Part shown: one piece after another, positions 1-11,800 of the stretch
How the letters are laid out: the number at the start of each line of letters is the position of its first letter
Position numbering within the stretch: position 1 is the stretch's first letter
Origin: JAXDBW01 sp034678405
GTDB taxonomy: Bacteria; Patescibacteriota; Patescibacteriia; UBA10025; JAHIVO01
Length of the DNA: 33,416 bases
Direction of reading: 5' to 3'
Assembly (NCBI GenBank): GCA_034678405.1
Contig: JAXDBW010000058.1
Coordinates: 1 to 33,416, forward strand
Program-made: the position numbers and the translations under genes
Notes under the pieces: generated by a model
The model's input: the letters and a program-made list of their open reading frames with translations, nothing else
Databases searched by the model: none
Told to the model about the DNA's origin: nothing

Positions 1-165
1 GGAGGAGTGCCACCGCCAGGAGGAGGTGGAGGAGGAGTGCCACCAGGAGGAGGAGGTGGAGGAGGAGTGCCACCAGGAGGAGGAGGTGGAGGAGGAGTGC
101 CACCAGGAGGAGGCGTGCCACCGGGAGGAGGAGTGCCACCGGGAGGAGGAGTGCCACCGCCAGAG
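1..165 (-). repeat. Coding tandem repeat, 30-nt then 18-nt units (Gly-Gly-Thr-polyPro tail)
   Basis: The plus-strand word GTGCCACC recurs at 7, 37, 67 and 97 (30-nt period), then at 115, 133 and 151 (18-nt period). Read on the minus strand in the VirB6-like frame, the 18-nt unit encodes GTPPPG and the 30-nt unit GGT followed by seven prolines. The 30-nt copies are nearly identical at the DNA level, which favours slippage and length variation. The array continues past the window edge, so total copy number is unknown. Confidence 0.9.
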
Positions 166-2798
166 GTTTTGCCAGATTTTGGCATGTACAAATCAGCAAT
201 TGCTTGCTCTCTGGCTGATAGTTTGCCAACCTCTTTACCATCAGTATAGAAATTCGCTACGGCATGAAGTTGGTCAGCAATCTCTTGGTCAGTATGTGCA
301 GCGTCCAGGCTGCCATCCGCGTTAAAGCTAACACTCTTTCCTTGTTGCTGAGCATGTTCCACTATGATATCAAAAACATTTTGGGGATTTGCATTCATTC
401 TTTGACCGTTTTCATCAATCTCATCGAATTTAAGAAGGCCTTCACCGCCAATTTTTTTCCAGAACGCAGCGGGTGCCTGATACCACTCGTCGAGCATGTG
501 CTTAATCCGATCCTTGTCCGTCTTATCGCCTACCATCGCTCCACTATCCTTATCAATCTGATCCTCAGCACCACCAAGGAGGAAGCTCGCAGTACGCACC
601 TGACTATGCTCAGTGATCTTATTTGCTGGCTGAGAGCGGAATGTAGCGAGGAATGTCTCTCGATTGAAATCGGTCATCCGACCACCGGTGGAACGCTCCG
701 CCACCGGTATTTTCTTGCCCTCCGAATCAAGTTTATAATTACCACTGTCATCACGTTCATAGTCCTCAACAATAAAATTACCATTCGTATCCTTACCAAA
801 ATTGCCGGTGTTTGGATCCCGCCACAGCTTCTTCACCTTGCGCAGGGTGGTAAATGTGTGTGGGGACGCGCCAAGCTGTTGCCGACCGGTGCCTTTTTTA
901 TACTCACTGAGAGCCTTGCTGTTATCCTTCGGATCGAGCCAATAGTGTTCACCCTTATCTGAATTATACAGTGAGTGTCCGCCGTATTCTTCGTGCTTGC
1001 CTTTTTTACCAATCTCTTCTAAATCATACACGAGACGGAGACCATCCTGGTCGTTCATTTCTTTTCCGCCACCGCCCAAGGCATTTCGCAAAAAGATATT
1101 TAATTTATCGCGGCTATAGTATCCACTTGTATCAGCATGACCATCGCGCGCACTTTTATTCTCATATCCCGTATACTCTTTGCCATCCAGAGCCGTCCAT
1201 TTTGCCTTGTGACGGAAATAATCATCCTCCAAGATATCGTCGAGATGCCCGCCTTCTGCTGCCACACGGATCAGTGACCGCATGCGGCGCTTCATTTCTG
1301 GGTCCTTGGGATCTTTCCGCATCTTATCATAGAGCAGCCTGGCTGACTCAGCCTTCTCTTCTTTTGTCATGCCGGCATAATCCTTGGCAAATTGGGACTC
1401 TATCGCCGCCTCAGCGCGATCGCGATGCGGAATCTTCACCGCGCCGCCCGTTGTCGCCCGCTCCCAGAATTCCCGTCCCTTCGCCTGGGCAACGCTTCGG
1501 GTCATCCGATCGAGTTCTTGGCCGCGCTCAGAGGCGCCTTTGTAAACATTCCAGGGCTGCATGATGGCCGGCGCTTTGTCCTCATACCAGCGCCGTGCCC
1601 GGCGCCCCTGGCTCTTCGCTAATTCGCGACCACCAATACCCGCCCATTTAATTGGCGCCACAAACGGCGCTGCTCCGATTTTTAGAGTGCGGGAGCCGGC
1701 CTGTTTGAGCCGATCGCCCATCGCTCCGGCGATGCGTCCAGCGGTACCGCCGAGACCGTTTGCCACAGAGAGAGAGATGGCGAGCATCGCGATCCCCAGC
1801 ATGAAGCCGAGGAGGTTTTCTGAGCTTGAGACGGTATTGAGGGTGACGGAGAGACTGCTCGATCCCTGCTCAACGATTGTTTCCGTCTGGCGTATCTCCG
1901 TCTCTCCCACGAGACTCTGCCCTGAGCCCAATACCGCTAGAGATAACCATAAAAAGAACGCCAAAATTGGCCCCGTGGTTATCCATTTACCAAACGTACT
2001 CCACCATTGTCCGCTGTATTTCGATGTCATGGGCAGGGTCGAAGCGAGGTAGGCCAGGGGCGAGAGCACCACGAGGATCCAGAGCGCGATCATCCGGACT
2101 AGCAATGTCACCAGGATGACGATCATCACCATCAGCGCCACGATCAGCATGATGTTCGCGAGGAGCGGGACGCCTACCAGCTCCCAGTTCGATATGGTGG
2201 TCCCGGACCCGAGGGTGCCATCACTCGGCAAAATATCCAGCATATTTCTGAGTTTCAGGGCGCTAGTGAAGTTGGCCGCGGCGGTATCGGCAAAGGCATT
2301 GACAAACGTCAACATGATGACCTGCGAGAGGTCGATGAAAAAAGTAGCAATTAATTTGGAAAAATTTATGAGGACGGCCATGATCACGAGTTTTGGCAAG
2401 AGCCGCTGATACCGATAACTGTCAATCTTCAGGATGGTACCAAAAGAAATGACCAGCAGGACTAATACAAAGAACATATTCGCCACGTCACGCACGACCG
2501 ACCAGCCCCGCACCACGACTGGGGCATTCGCAAAATCATTATACTGGGCTATGTCAATGACAATATCAATAACAACTACGAGGAGTTTGCCAAGTAGTGC
2601 GGCCACCCACAGTAATACGCTCGAAATACCAGAAGCGATAGAATCGATGGCGATATCTACAATATCTGCGTCCGCCGGACGGGCAATGATGAGCCCCACC
2701 ATGACAGCGCCAACCACCGCACTCGCGAGGAGTGCGGTTTTTCGGGTGGGACCGTGAGTCCAGTCAGTATGGATACGCTGAAATAGTTTCCGGATCAT
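1..2798 (-). CDS. VirB6/TrbL-like polytopic membrane protein, 3' end outside window (partial)
   Basis: This reading frame is open from an ATG at 2798 to the left edge (932 codons) with no stop, so the C-terminus is missing. Residues 1-44 read as a basic start, a hydrophobic segment (about 21-38) and an ADA cleavage-like site. Further hydrophobic segments lie at about 57-82, 106-123, 133-163, 208-254, 273-291 and 327-350. This pattern, with a large hydrophilic charged tail (about 360-875), resembles the VirB6/TrbL family, the inner-membrane channel component of type IV secretion systems, as found in many CPR genomes. I infer the family from topology and context, since it has no catalytic motif. 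The tail ends in a Gly-Thr-Pro repeat from about residue 878. The start lies 30 nt after the giant gene's stop and has no clear Shine-Dalgarno; an ATG 12 nt upstream is in another frame and stops after four codons. Confidence 0.75.
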   Translation of the reverse strand, partial: MIRKLFQRIHTDWTHGPTRKTALLASAVVGAVMVGLIIARPADADIVDIAIDSIASGISSVLLWVAALLGKLLVVVIDIVIDIAQYNDFANAPVVVRGWSVVRDVANMFFVLVLLVISFGTILKIDSYRYQRLLPKLVIMAVLINFSKLIATFFIDLSQVIMLTFVNAFADTAAANFTSALKLRNMLDILPSDGTLGSGTTISNWELVGVPLLANIMLIVALMVMIVILVTLLVRMIALWILVVLSPLAYLASTLPMTSKYSGQWWSTFGKWITTGPILAFFLWLSLAVLGSGQSLVGETEIRQTETIVEQGSSSLSVTLNTVSSSENLLGFMLGIAMLAISLSVANGLGGTAGRIAGAMGDRLKQAGSRTLKIGAAPFVAPIKWAGIGGRELAKSQGRRARRWYEDKAPAIMQPWNVYKGASERGQELDRMTRSVAQAKGREFWERATTGGAVKIPHRDRAEAAIESQFAKDYAGMTKEEKAESARLLYDKMRKDPKDPEMKRRMRSLIRVAAEGGHLDDILEDDYFRHKAKWTALDGKEYTGYENKSARDGHADTSGYYSRDKLNIFLRNALGGGGKEMNDQDGLRLVYDLEEIGKKGKHEEYGGHSLYNSDKGEHYWLDPKDNSKALSEYKKGTGRQQLGASPHTFTTLRKVKKLWRDPNTGNFGKDTNGNFIVEDYERDDSGNYKLDSEGKKIPVAERSTGGRMTDFNRETFLATFRSQPANKITEHSQVRTASFLLGGAEDQIDKDSGAMVGDKTDKDRIKHMLDEWYQAPAAFWKKIGGEGLLKFDEIDENGQRMNANPQNVFDIIVEHAQQQGKSVSFNADGSLDAAHTDQEIADQLHAVANFYTDGKEVGKLSAREQAIADLYMPKSGKTSGGGTPPPGGTPPPGGTPPPGGTPPPPPPPGGTPPPPPPPGGTPPPPPPGGGTP

Positions 2799-2828
2799 GG
2801 ACGTGCCATGGAGATCAAAGTAATAATA

Positions 2829-5800
2829 TTAGGGGGTGATAACGCTGATATCGATATTGCTATCGACCCAGTCGCAGGCGGATCCGTCGATGGTTGCGTG
2901 GCGGCAGTCGCCGAAGGGACAGCTCACCCCAGCATTGGCGGGCACGCCGCACCATTCCCAGTTATCCACCACGCGGATACGCGGCCGGAATGTGCGAACC
3001 TGGCTGTACTCATGCGCGACATTGACGGTGCCGGAGTCATAGCGTCCGACTGACGAGTAGTCCGGCACACCGTCATTGGTGAAGTCGACTTCGATGAGCT
3101 GGATGGGTTTCTGGTTTGGATCAGCCTTTATATTAAATGATAACTGCGTTTTGCCGCCAACCAGGATGGTACTGCTGCTGTTTGAGGCTTCGCCCCCGGC
3201 ACTGACCAGGATATTATCTACGACCGGCGGGACACCGCAGTAGTCATTTGGATAGTTTGGCCGGTCAGCCCGCTCCTTATCTATGCTATAGGGACAGACG
3301 GGCATCGGGATCCCGTAATTATTCTGCCAGTCTGCAATCAGCCCCGCAGCGTCGACGTAGGTCTTGGCCACATCATCCCACGTCCAGGCGCCATATACAT
3401 AGGCAAATAGTCGCTTGGCCCGTTCGATACCGGCGTTGAGGTCAAGTCCCGCTTCATCACCGCCCACCCGGCAGAAACCACCGGCACATGATCCGCCGTC
3501 ATAGGTCAGATCGAGCGAGCAGTTACCGCCAGGGCAATCACCGGGCTGGCCGCACACCTGACCGTTATTGACGCCGCCACTGCAGGTACCGCCGCAGAGT
3601 TTGCCGTCGTCAGCACCACCTTCGCATGATCCCACGATACAGGGGCCAAAATCATTACCCTGAGCATCAACACAGTCATTGGATGCGGAAGCCGGCGTAC
3701 AATACATCAGAGCGTTATCTTGACAGAATCCCGCGCCCGTACCGATACAGTACCCATCGTCAGCGGTATTTGCATTGCCATCCGGGCCTTGCAGACATTT
3801 TTCCACGTCATCTTTATTACGACACTCGTTGTGTCCTGTATATCCACTTCCCGATACAAATGCGCTGCAGAGCCTACCTACCGTATTCACATTTCCAGCG
3901 AAACTATACGGACTGCCCGCGTGAGCAAAGTCTGTATTAGTACCTCCCCGCAATTGAGTATACAGTGGACCAAAACGATTGGGATCATAAGTCCACTGAG
4001 ATGGAGTTAGGGTAATCGGTCGTGGCTGAATGATTCCGCCATACGGTGAGTAGTTTTGAGTATATGTATAGACTAATTTTGGCGTGCGGTAAACTGAATT
4101 TTGATCCGTGCGCTGGAACCATGCTTTATCCTGATGATCAGATACAACTTGAGCTACAACATTGCATGTATTTTTGAGATACACAATAGGCAGTGCCCAG
4201 AATGAACCACCGTCATTGACATCGAAAATATTAGTCCCAATATTCGTAAGTCGGTCATTCGCATCAAAATATAATGTCATAAGGAAATAATTCCCTCCAC
4301 CTCTACTGTACTCACTCCATTTGGCACTCCAGCAATTATTACATGGCCAGTTCGGTGGATGCGCATCAGCGTCTTCAGGACGGAAAATGAAATACGCTGG
4401 GCCATCAGGGGTTGCGCCACCTTCGATGGGGGTAAAATTACCATCATTGTAAAAATGATGCCCATACGTCGGATCCCATCCAGGGAATCCGCCATCTCTA
4501 CCCTCAGACCACATTTGTGCTATAACCGCAATGCTCTCAATTTCCCATTTATAATAGCTATCTTGTGGATCAACATTTATTGAACTTGATGCCATTTCAC
4601 AACCATGCGAATCATCGGTATCACAGCCGAAGATAATTCCCGCGACTTCCCCGTTGCGCACTGGCGCATAGTTTTCGAGATCGCCAAACTGATCACAGTC
4701 ATCATCATTATTCCAGTCTCCATCACATCCCTTCTCATGACGGCACCACTGAGTTGCAAATGGTCGGCTATAACCGAATGACTTACCAAGGAGAGGTGAG
4801 CCGCTCCGTGATACACCGTCATCACTCGGCTCGCCAGCATCAGTATTATTATCACAAGTATACCAGCTACCATTTTTCACCAAATAATCATTATATACGT
4901 TGGTTGTGTTACCCTCCACAGTAACATTTCTATTTGCTGAATCGTCCCCCTGCAAACACATATAGAGCGGTCGACGGCCACTATAGCCGGTGGTGCCGAG
5001 CGTACCGAAGACGTTTGACTCACCCTTCAGGAGATCGACCGGCCACCAGTTGATACAGTATTTGGGATTCTGCGGATCATGCTCCAGACAGTAGCCCTGC
5101 CAGCCTCTATGTGTGACATTGTTCTCATCGGTATAGTTACAGTATGGCGCGTCGGCCTGCGGATAGAGACGGCAGTCGCGCGAGAGGAGGCCCTGATTGT
5201 TTTCCTTGGTCTGGAGGACCGGTTTCAGAGACAGGTCATCGAGATAGAATTCCACAGGCGGGACCGCGTCTGCCCCGGTATAGTGGTGGACGATTTGCAG
5301 GCGGATCGACTGGTAGCTGGCAGCGCCGCCGCCATTCTGATCCCCGATCCGAGCCGGTCCGATAGAGTATTCCTGCCACTTTTCAGTCGGTTTAATATCG
5401 CCGATGGTCAGGTAGCCGGTTTCGTTATTGGCAGAGTCGACATAGGCAAACTGCACGCGTATTTCATCACGCGGCGACGGCGTGCTGCCCCATTTCAGAC
5501 GAAATGACGCATAGTACAGCTCGTTGAAGAGGGCCGTGGCACCGAGGTCATACTGGATACCGTTCCAGTTGGCATTTCCGGCGCCGATATCCCCGCTCGT
5601 CTGTACGCGAGCGATATTGTTTTCATCCAGGTTGCCGTTTGGCGAGGGCACGGCTCCGTTATTGATATCCTCCTCGGTCCAGGTGGCTGAGACTGTCCCG
5701 CCAGCCCAACCACGGTCCAGCCAATACCGCACCAGGTCAGAGAGTGGCAGCTCATTGACATCCGTCGGGCCAGTGCACGATCCGGATGCATCCGAGGACA

Positions 5801-8800
5801 GAGAGCAGGTGAGTTCCTGGTTGGTGAGGTAGTCACCGTCGCCGAAATCGCCGTATTTGATCAAATTGCCGGATAGGCTGACGGACCCCTCCTCGCTCAT
5901 CGCCGCCACCGGCAGGCTACCTTCAAAAATTTGCGGGTCACTACAAATCCCCTCACCACACTGAGCGTCTGAAGTACAGGTAATATCTTGGTTATTACTA
6001 CAGCGTCGATCCCAGTTGAGACCAGCCAAGACGAGCCCTGTATAATTTTTGATTTTCGAGACAAACTCGGGCGTATCGTAGGTCTGATTGACATTTTCGT
6101 ATTCACCTACCTTGGTACACTGTCCCGTGACTGGATCCATCTCTTCACAAATGAAACGCGACAGGCACAGCTCCTCCACCTTGCCATTTGCATTTTCCTG
6201 CCGCACCGACGTTTCACACTCGAGCCAACGCGAACACTCACGATCACGATTCACTCCGATCACGCTATTCGAGTCACACTCGGATGGATTGCTGCAGGGC
6301 TCGGGTGGGCTGCCATCCTCAGTCAGGAGCGTGCTATAGGGTAGAGATGACAATGAAGTATCATTGAAGAGGCGACAACCTTCTTCACGATCCACGAGAC
6401 CGTTGCAACTCGTGGTATCAATAGTATCCTTCAGATAATAGTACGGGATATAATCAAACGTATCGCGCGTCTCGGAAATTTGGAATCCATCCATTAATAT
6501 GTCACAGGTATTAGCCCCAAAACTTGGGCTGCGCAAGACCATTTGGAACCCGTTTTGCTGCTCTGCCAGGGGTCCCGATTCACTATGCCAGTCAGCCGGG
6601 TCGACCGACGGGAAATTGGTCGTCAGCTCAAAGCGCTGCCAGGCAGACGTCACTGTCGCGGATAACTGGGGTAAATACTGAACCAGCCTATCAGGGAATG
6701 GACGATCATCAATCGTCCGGACAAAACTAGACACGAGCAAATTGTTTACTCCGTCCTGGGCACAGCTCGGGTCAGTCGGATCAATCTTCGCGTAAAATGA
6801 GGCGGTGAACGAGCGGTTGTCAGTCAAATCATCCGTTTGGACACTATGCCAGGTATAGTAGGCGGGATCCCCCTGACAGTACGCGGCTGGTTCGGCAGGA
6901 TTGAGACAGTCAGCATTGCTCTGGCAACCCTGCATACCATTACTGAGGGTGAGACTGGGATTGGGATTGCTGCCCTCAACCTGCACTCGGGTGTCTGCCG
7001 CCACGCATCGATAGACAGCACTACTGTTTACCCCTTTGTTACAGGCATCGAAGACTTTTGCTGCGGCCGCCGTGGATCCGGCGTACGCATCCGAACTGGC
7101 CAGGAGGCGCATCCCGCAGGCGACTCGTCCGCCACCCGTATTGCAGGTACCACCATACGGAGCGCACTCTTGATCGGTATTACAGGTGATGGATGCATTA
7201 CCCGAACACACGCCGGCTGAGGTCCAGGCATTGGCCCAGGCGCCAAATATATCAGGAAGCTGGGTATCGATGATGCCGTCGGTGTTGGTAGCGGCGCTTG
7301 GGGTAGTGGTGAAATTCTCGAAGCTGGGATTTTGAGCGAAGTTGGCGCTCACGACCTCGTTTTCACTCTGGACCTCCTCAGGATCACGGTACTCAGTGCA
7401 ACTACTGGCTGAAGCGGGGCAGGTGCCGACCCAGCCATCCGTTGGCTGCGACACGACATTCGGGTTGCGATTGCAGAATCCACTCTGACAATCATCTGAT
7501 GAGTTGCACAGTTTGCCATCATCGATGCCGCCGCCGGCACAGATACCGATTGAGATTGGACAATTTGGCGTGCCCTGATTAGTTCCGACAGTATACCATC
7601 CGGCAGCATCCTGACCGCTGAGTCGCTTGTACTCACAGGTGGCGACGCCAGGATCTTTGAAATAATATTCAGAACCATTAATGGCCGTAAAGGCTTCGCA
7701 CATATTCTCACCAAACTGACAGAGGATGTCCCCGTAATCATCCGGGTCATTGACTATATACTTGGTGAGGAAATTTTGGACGGTACCATCAGCATTGAGA
7801 ATCGGCTCACCGACGGCCATACAACCCTTGATCGCAGCACTACACCCCTTCGCCGGATCATTGACGAGGAAGGTAACCGCATCTGACGATATTTGCTGAT
7901 CGTAATTGTAGTATGGTTCCGCCGCGAGCGCTCCCGTGGCTACTAATGCTCGTACCGTATCAGCATCAGCCAAGGTAATCGCGCCTGAACTGTCAGCGTC
8001 GCCGACCAGGAGCGGGACATTATCCAGATACGAGCCCGCGCCCGCCGCCTGCTGTCTGATCAGTGACTCATCTTCTGCATCCAAGCGCTGGTTATAGTTT
8101 ACATCCCCACGGAGATATCGCTCCGCTGTGTAGGTCGAGCTATAGGGTGAGGCGGTGTTCTGAGTATTGAGCATGGCCTCACAGCCGACATGATTTTCGT
8201 CACACAGCCGGGTAAACGACTTCAGATAGTGGGAACCGCCGTCACGATCGGTGTACTGCTGACATCCCTCATATCCCGAGCACTCCGTATAGGAGTCTTT
8301 GACCAAGTATATATTCTCAAATATTTCACGGAGCTCCAGGCTATCGATATACACTGCGTTCGTCGAGGAGAGAGCGAGCTGGATACCCGCCAGATTGGTC
8401 CCGACCGGGATATAGAGTGGGCCGAGCTCAAATCGCTGCCACTGACTCGAGAGCGCAAAGGCCTGACCGGGGAACGTGAGACCCGGTACTGTATTCAGTG
8501 TAGCCGTAACGGTAGTATTTCCCGCACCCGAACGTGCCCAGAAAGAAAGCGTATATTGTTTGTCATCCTGCATGCCGAGTGAGGTGCTGACATCAGCGAT
8601 TGCCCCGCTCGTGGCGACGAGCATAGAATGTCCGCCGGCTGACGCCGCCTCGGTACTATAGCTGACGTTGCCAATCCATGGATCGACGGTGCCGTTTTCG
8701 AAATCCTCCTCATAAATCAGGCGCACATTATCGCCGGCATTGCCTTTATAGGCGCGACATCCGGCATACTGCGCCTGGCAGCTCACGCCCTGGCCTCTGA

Positions 8801-11800
8801 TAATATGATAGGTCAGGTCTGGACCATCAATCGTATTGCGATATGATTTACAATCAGCTGACGCATAGATGACGCGTGAACGAAGTCGATAGAACGTATT
8901 ACCACTCGTATTATAGAATTCAGCACAGTCAGGATTGACGCCTACCTCTGCGGGAGCACAGGTCGCTGCTGGATAGTCGATGGCCGGGTTACCAGCTGGT
9001 AAGGTCGCCGCCGTATCAATATCATAGTTATCAATACAATTTGGCCAGTCATTCGCCCCGAGGCTGGGGTCGCCTTCGGCGCCCACGTTTGTACAGGGTC
9101 CATTATCAGTATTACTAATCTTCAGAGAATATTCACGAAGTTGGAAGCCAAATTCATTTGACCCCTCCCAGGTGTAATACGATTGCACCTGTGCATCGGT
9201 ATCTAGCACACACGACTGTACTCGACTATAGTACTCTCGGCCCTCACCACCCGCGGCGACTTCTTCGAGATTAGTATATTCTTCGCAGCCAACCGCAGAT
9301 GCGGGACAGGATTGTCCCGTCGTCGGTACAAATGAAACCGGGTCACGCGCTGGTCGATAGGGAGGATAGTCAATAGCCAGCTCCCGGAAAGCCTGACAGC
9401 CGGCATATGCCACTGGACACTGATCACAAGACCCCGGCACATTGGGGTCGCATGATGCAGGATTTGAAATAACTCCATTGACCGTGCGGCCGGTTGAAAC
9501 CGAAGTGTATGCTTCACAGCCAGCTTCTTCAAAACTACATCTGAGGGCGTACTGGGCACACTCGATAGGATCAGATGGTGCCCCGGTACAGTTCAGATAA
9601 CTCGGGGCGACCTTCAGAGACACCGTTGGATTTTCATCATACTCCTTGTAGGTAGTCAGGGGCCCTTCTTCGAGCTGGAGATCATCAATGATAACATCGC
9701 AGGTATCGGCCGGCTCACGTCGGAGCAGGAGCGCCAGCACCGTACCATTCACTACGCCGGTGTTTTCTTTGAGGGTGAAACTACCGGTGTATCGGGTCCA
9801 TTCTGATGAGGCTTGGATGTTCGCGAAATTTTGAAAGTCGGGGCCTGTCGAAATATATTGCGCTGAGTATAATGCCAGCTGACCGCCGCCCCCCGCACAA
9901 TCGGGATCATCTTCGGCGGTCTTCGCATAGAGGGAGAAAGAAAATGACTTCTTCCCTACGTATTCACCATATGAAATGAGATTTGGCTGAGCCCCTGGTC
10001 CGACAGCCCAGAAATAATGCCCGCCATCAAGTGGCGTACCCGTTGGCGGGGCGCACGTAGCATTATTGGTAACGAGTCGCGCAGCAGTGAACCCACCAAC
10101 CGATTCGCTCGTCGCGTGAGCCTCGAGTCCACAGCCTGCCGCCACACTCCCAACACTATAATCTACAAAAGCGTCACGGATGCCACTGTCTTTGATACCG
10201 TCACCCAGGGCGTCTGCACCGAAGAGTTCTAGTCCACTATTCTGCAGCAGATTGGCTCCACTATTCTTCCGAGGGATCAATGACGTACAGCCGGCACCTT
10301 CAGCGTTGCATGTCTGCATCTCAGCATTTAATGCCACGGTATTTCCCGCGCCAGTCGCACCAGGCGGCGCGCCGTTACAAATAAAACTGCCGTCCGCCGC
10401 GCGAGAGGTACAGTACCAGGTACACCCAGCATTTGAGGAGTTACAACCATTTGTTTCGACAGTATTCAATAGATACGAAACGGTACTCCCATCAGCGCGA
10501 GTCAGCGCCTGGCAGCTCGCAAATGCCGGATTACACTCGGTCCCATTGAAACGCCAAATATTTTCATCCTCGAGACAGTATCCATACTTTGCGCATGAGC
10601 CGTCGGGATTTTGTTTGAGACAGAGCTGTTCATCAGCGCAGTAGTCGCTCTGTCGCTGGATGATACTAATAGCCGCATCCTTCGTGTCAATCGTACCATC
10701 ATTGTTTGTATCTTCACTCCGAATAGGCGTATCCACGATAACCTGCTCACCCGCTCCCGAGCGGCGACAGAAGACTTCCGGTGACTTCAGCACCCAGTTT
10801 GGATCAATCAAATGATAAAAAGGAGAAGAGACATTATCGTAGTCGGCAATCAGCGTATTCAAACTATACGAACCGCCAGCAAAATTCTTAATATACTGTG
10901 CCGCCAACTCCCAGCCGACTGGAATAATGCGATATTTTCTCAGGATGATGAGACTGCGATATGGATACCCATTGAAATAATCCGGCTCTAAGCCATTTGC
11001 ATCATAGCCAAACGTCTTCGACCCGTCGATGAGCCCCTGAGCCACCGCCTCCCGCACTGTCAGCTGCTGCTCGATGGCCGTTCGGAACCGACTGTCAATA
11101 GCACAGGTATCTGGAGTGGGATCATTTTCATTCGGGCAGCTCGAGAGGCTGCTCAAAATATCTGTCGTACCCGAAACTGTATAGGTCGTTTGTTGCAATT
11201 GATTGAAGAGGAACTTAGCGGCGGTGACGCCTGGTGATGATCCTCCCAGGAAGCTCGCTAGTCCGCGAGATGATCCGCCACCACTCGTCGCCGGGTCGAG
11301 GCCGAAGAGATACCGCTCAATCAGTTTGCTGGTCAGCGTATTCGTAAAGACACCGACGGCATCAGCGACGGCTGAGCCGGTCTGCACGAGGTACTGATCT
11401 ATTGATTTGCCAAAAATTGTCGTGGCCGCGTTACGGAGAAGTGAAGCAGGAGTCTTCACCGCCCCACTGACGGCCGTCGTCACTGGCTTGAATTCACCTG
11501 CGAGGCTCTGCGCAAACTCGGTGGCATTGATCTTGACAATGCTTTGGTTCTCGGCCTCATCTAGTATCTCGAGATAGGCACCGAGCTGAGTAGCATTAGG
11601 ATTAAATGATTTAGAAAATTCAACCAGGTATTGTTTGCTGGGATTAACATTATTGTTGGTTATCGAGGAACGATATTCATCATAATTATCAATGATAGAT
11701 GTCAGCGGACAGCGCCCGCTGACCTGGGCCTCCGTACCACCGCCGAGCAATTGATTCCGCGCCAAAATATTGAGCTGGACATTGATCAGAGAGCTCGCCT

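Noticed and set aside
1..165. CRISPR-like array
   Set aside because: Units are adjacent with no spacers and encode an in-frame GTP-rich peptide.
264..962. Long plus-strand reading frame
   Set aside because: It is the reverse-strand shadow of the VirB6-like gene, whose minus frame has signal peptide, helices and repeats.
971..1564. Plus-strand open frame of 197 codons
   Set aside because: Shadow of the VirB6-like gene with Arg/His/Pro-rich composition typical of an off-frame read.
10180..10644. Plus-strand frame of 154 codons within the giant gene
   Set aside because: The minus frame encodes the cysteine-rich giant protein throughout; no independent start signals.
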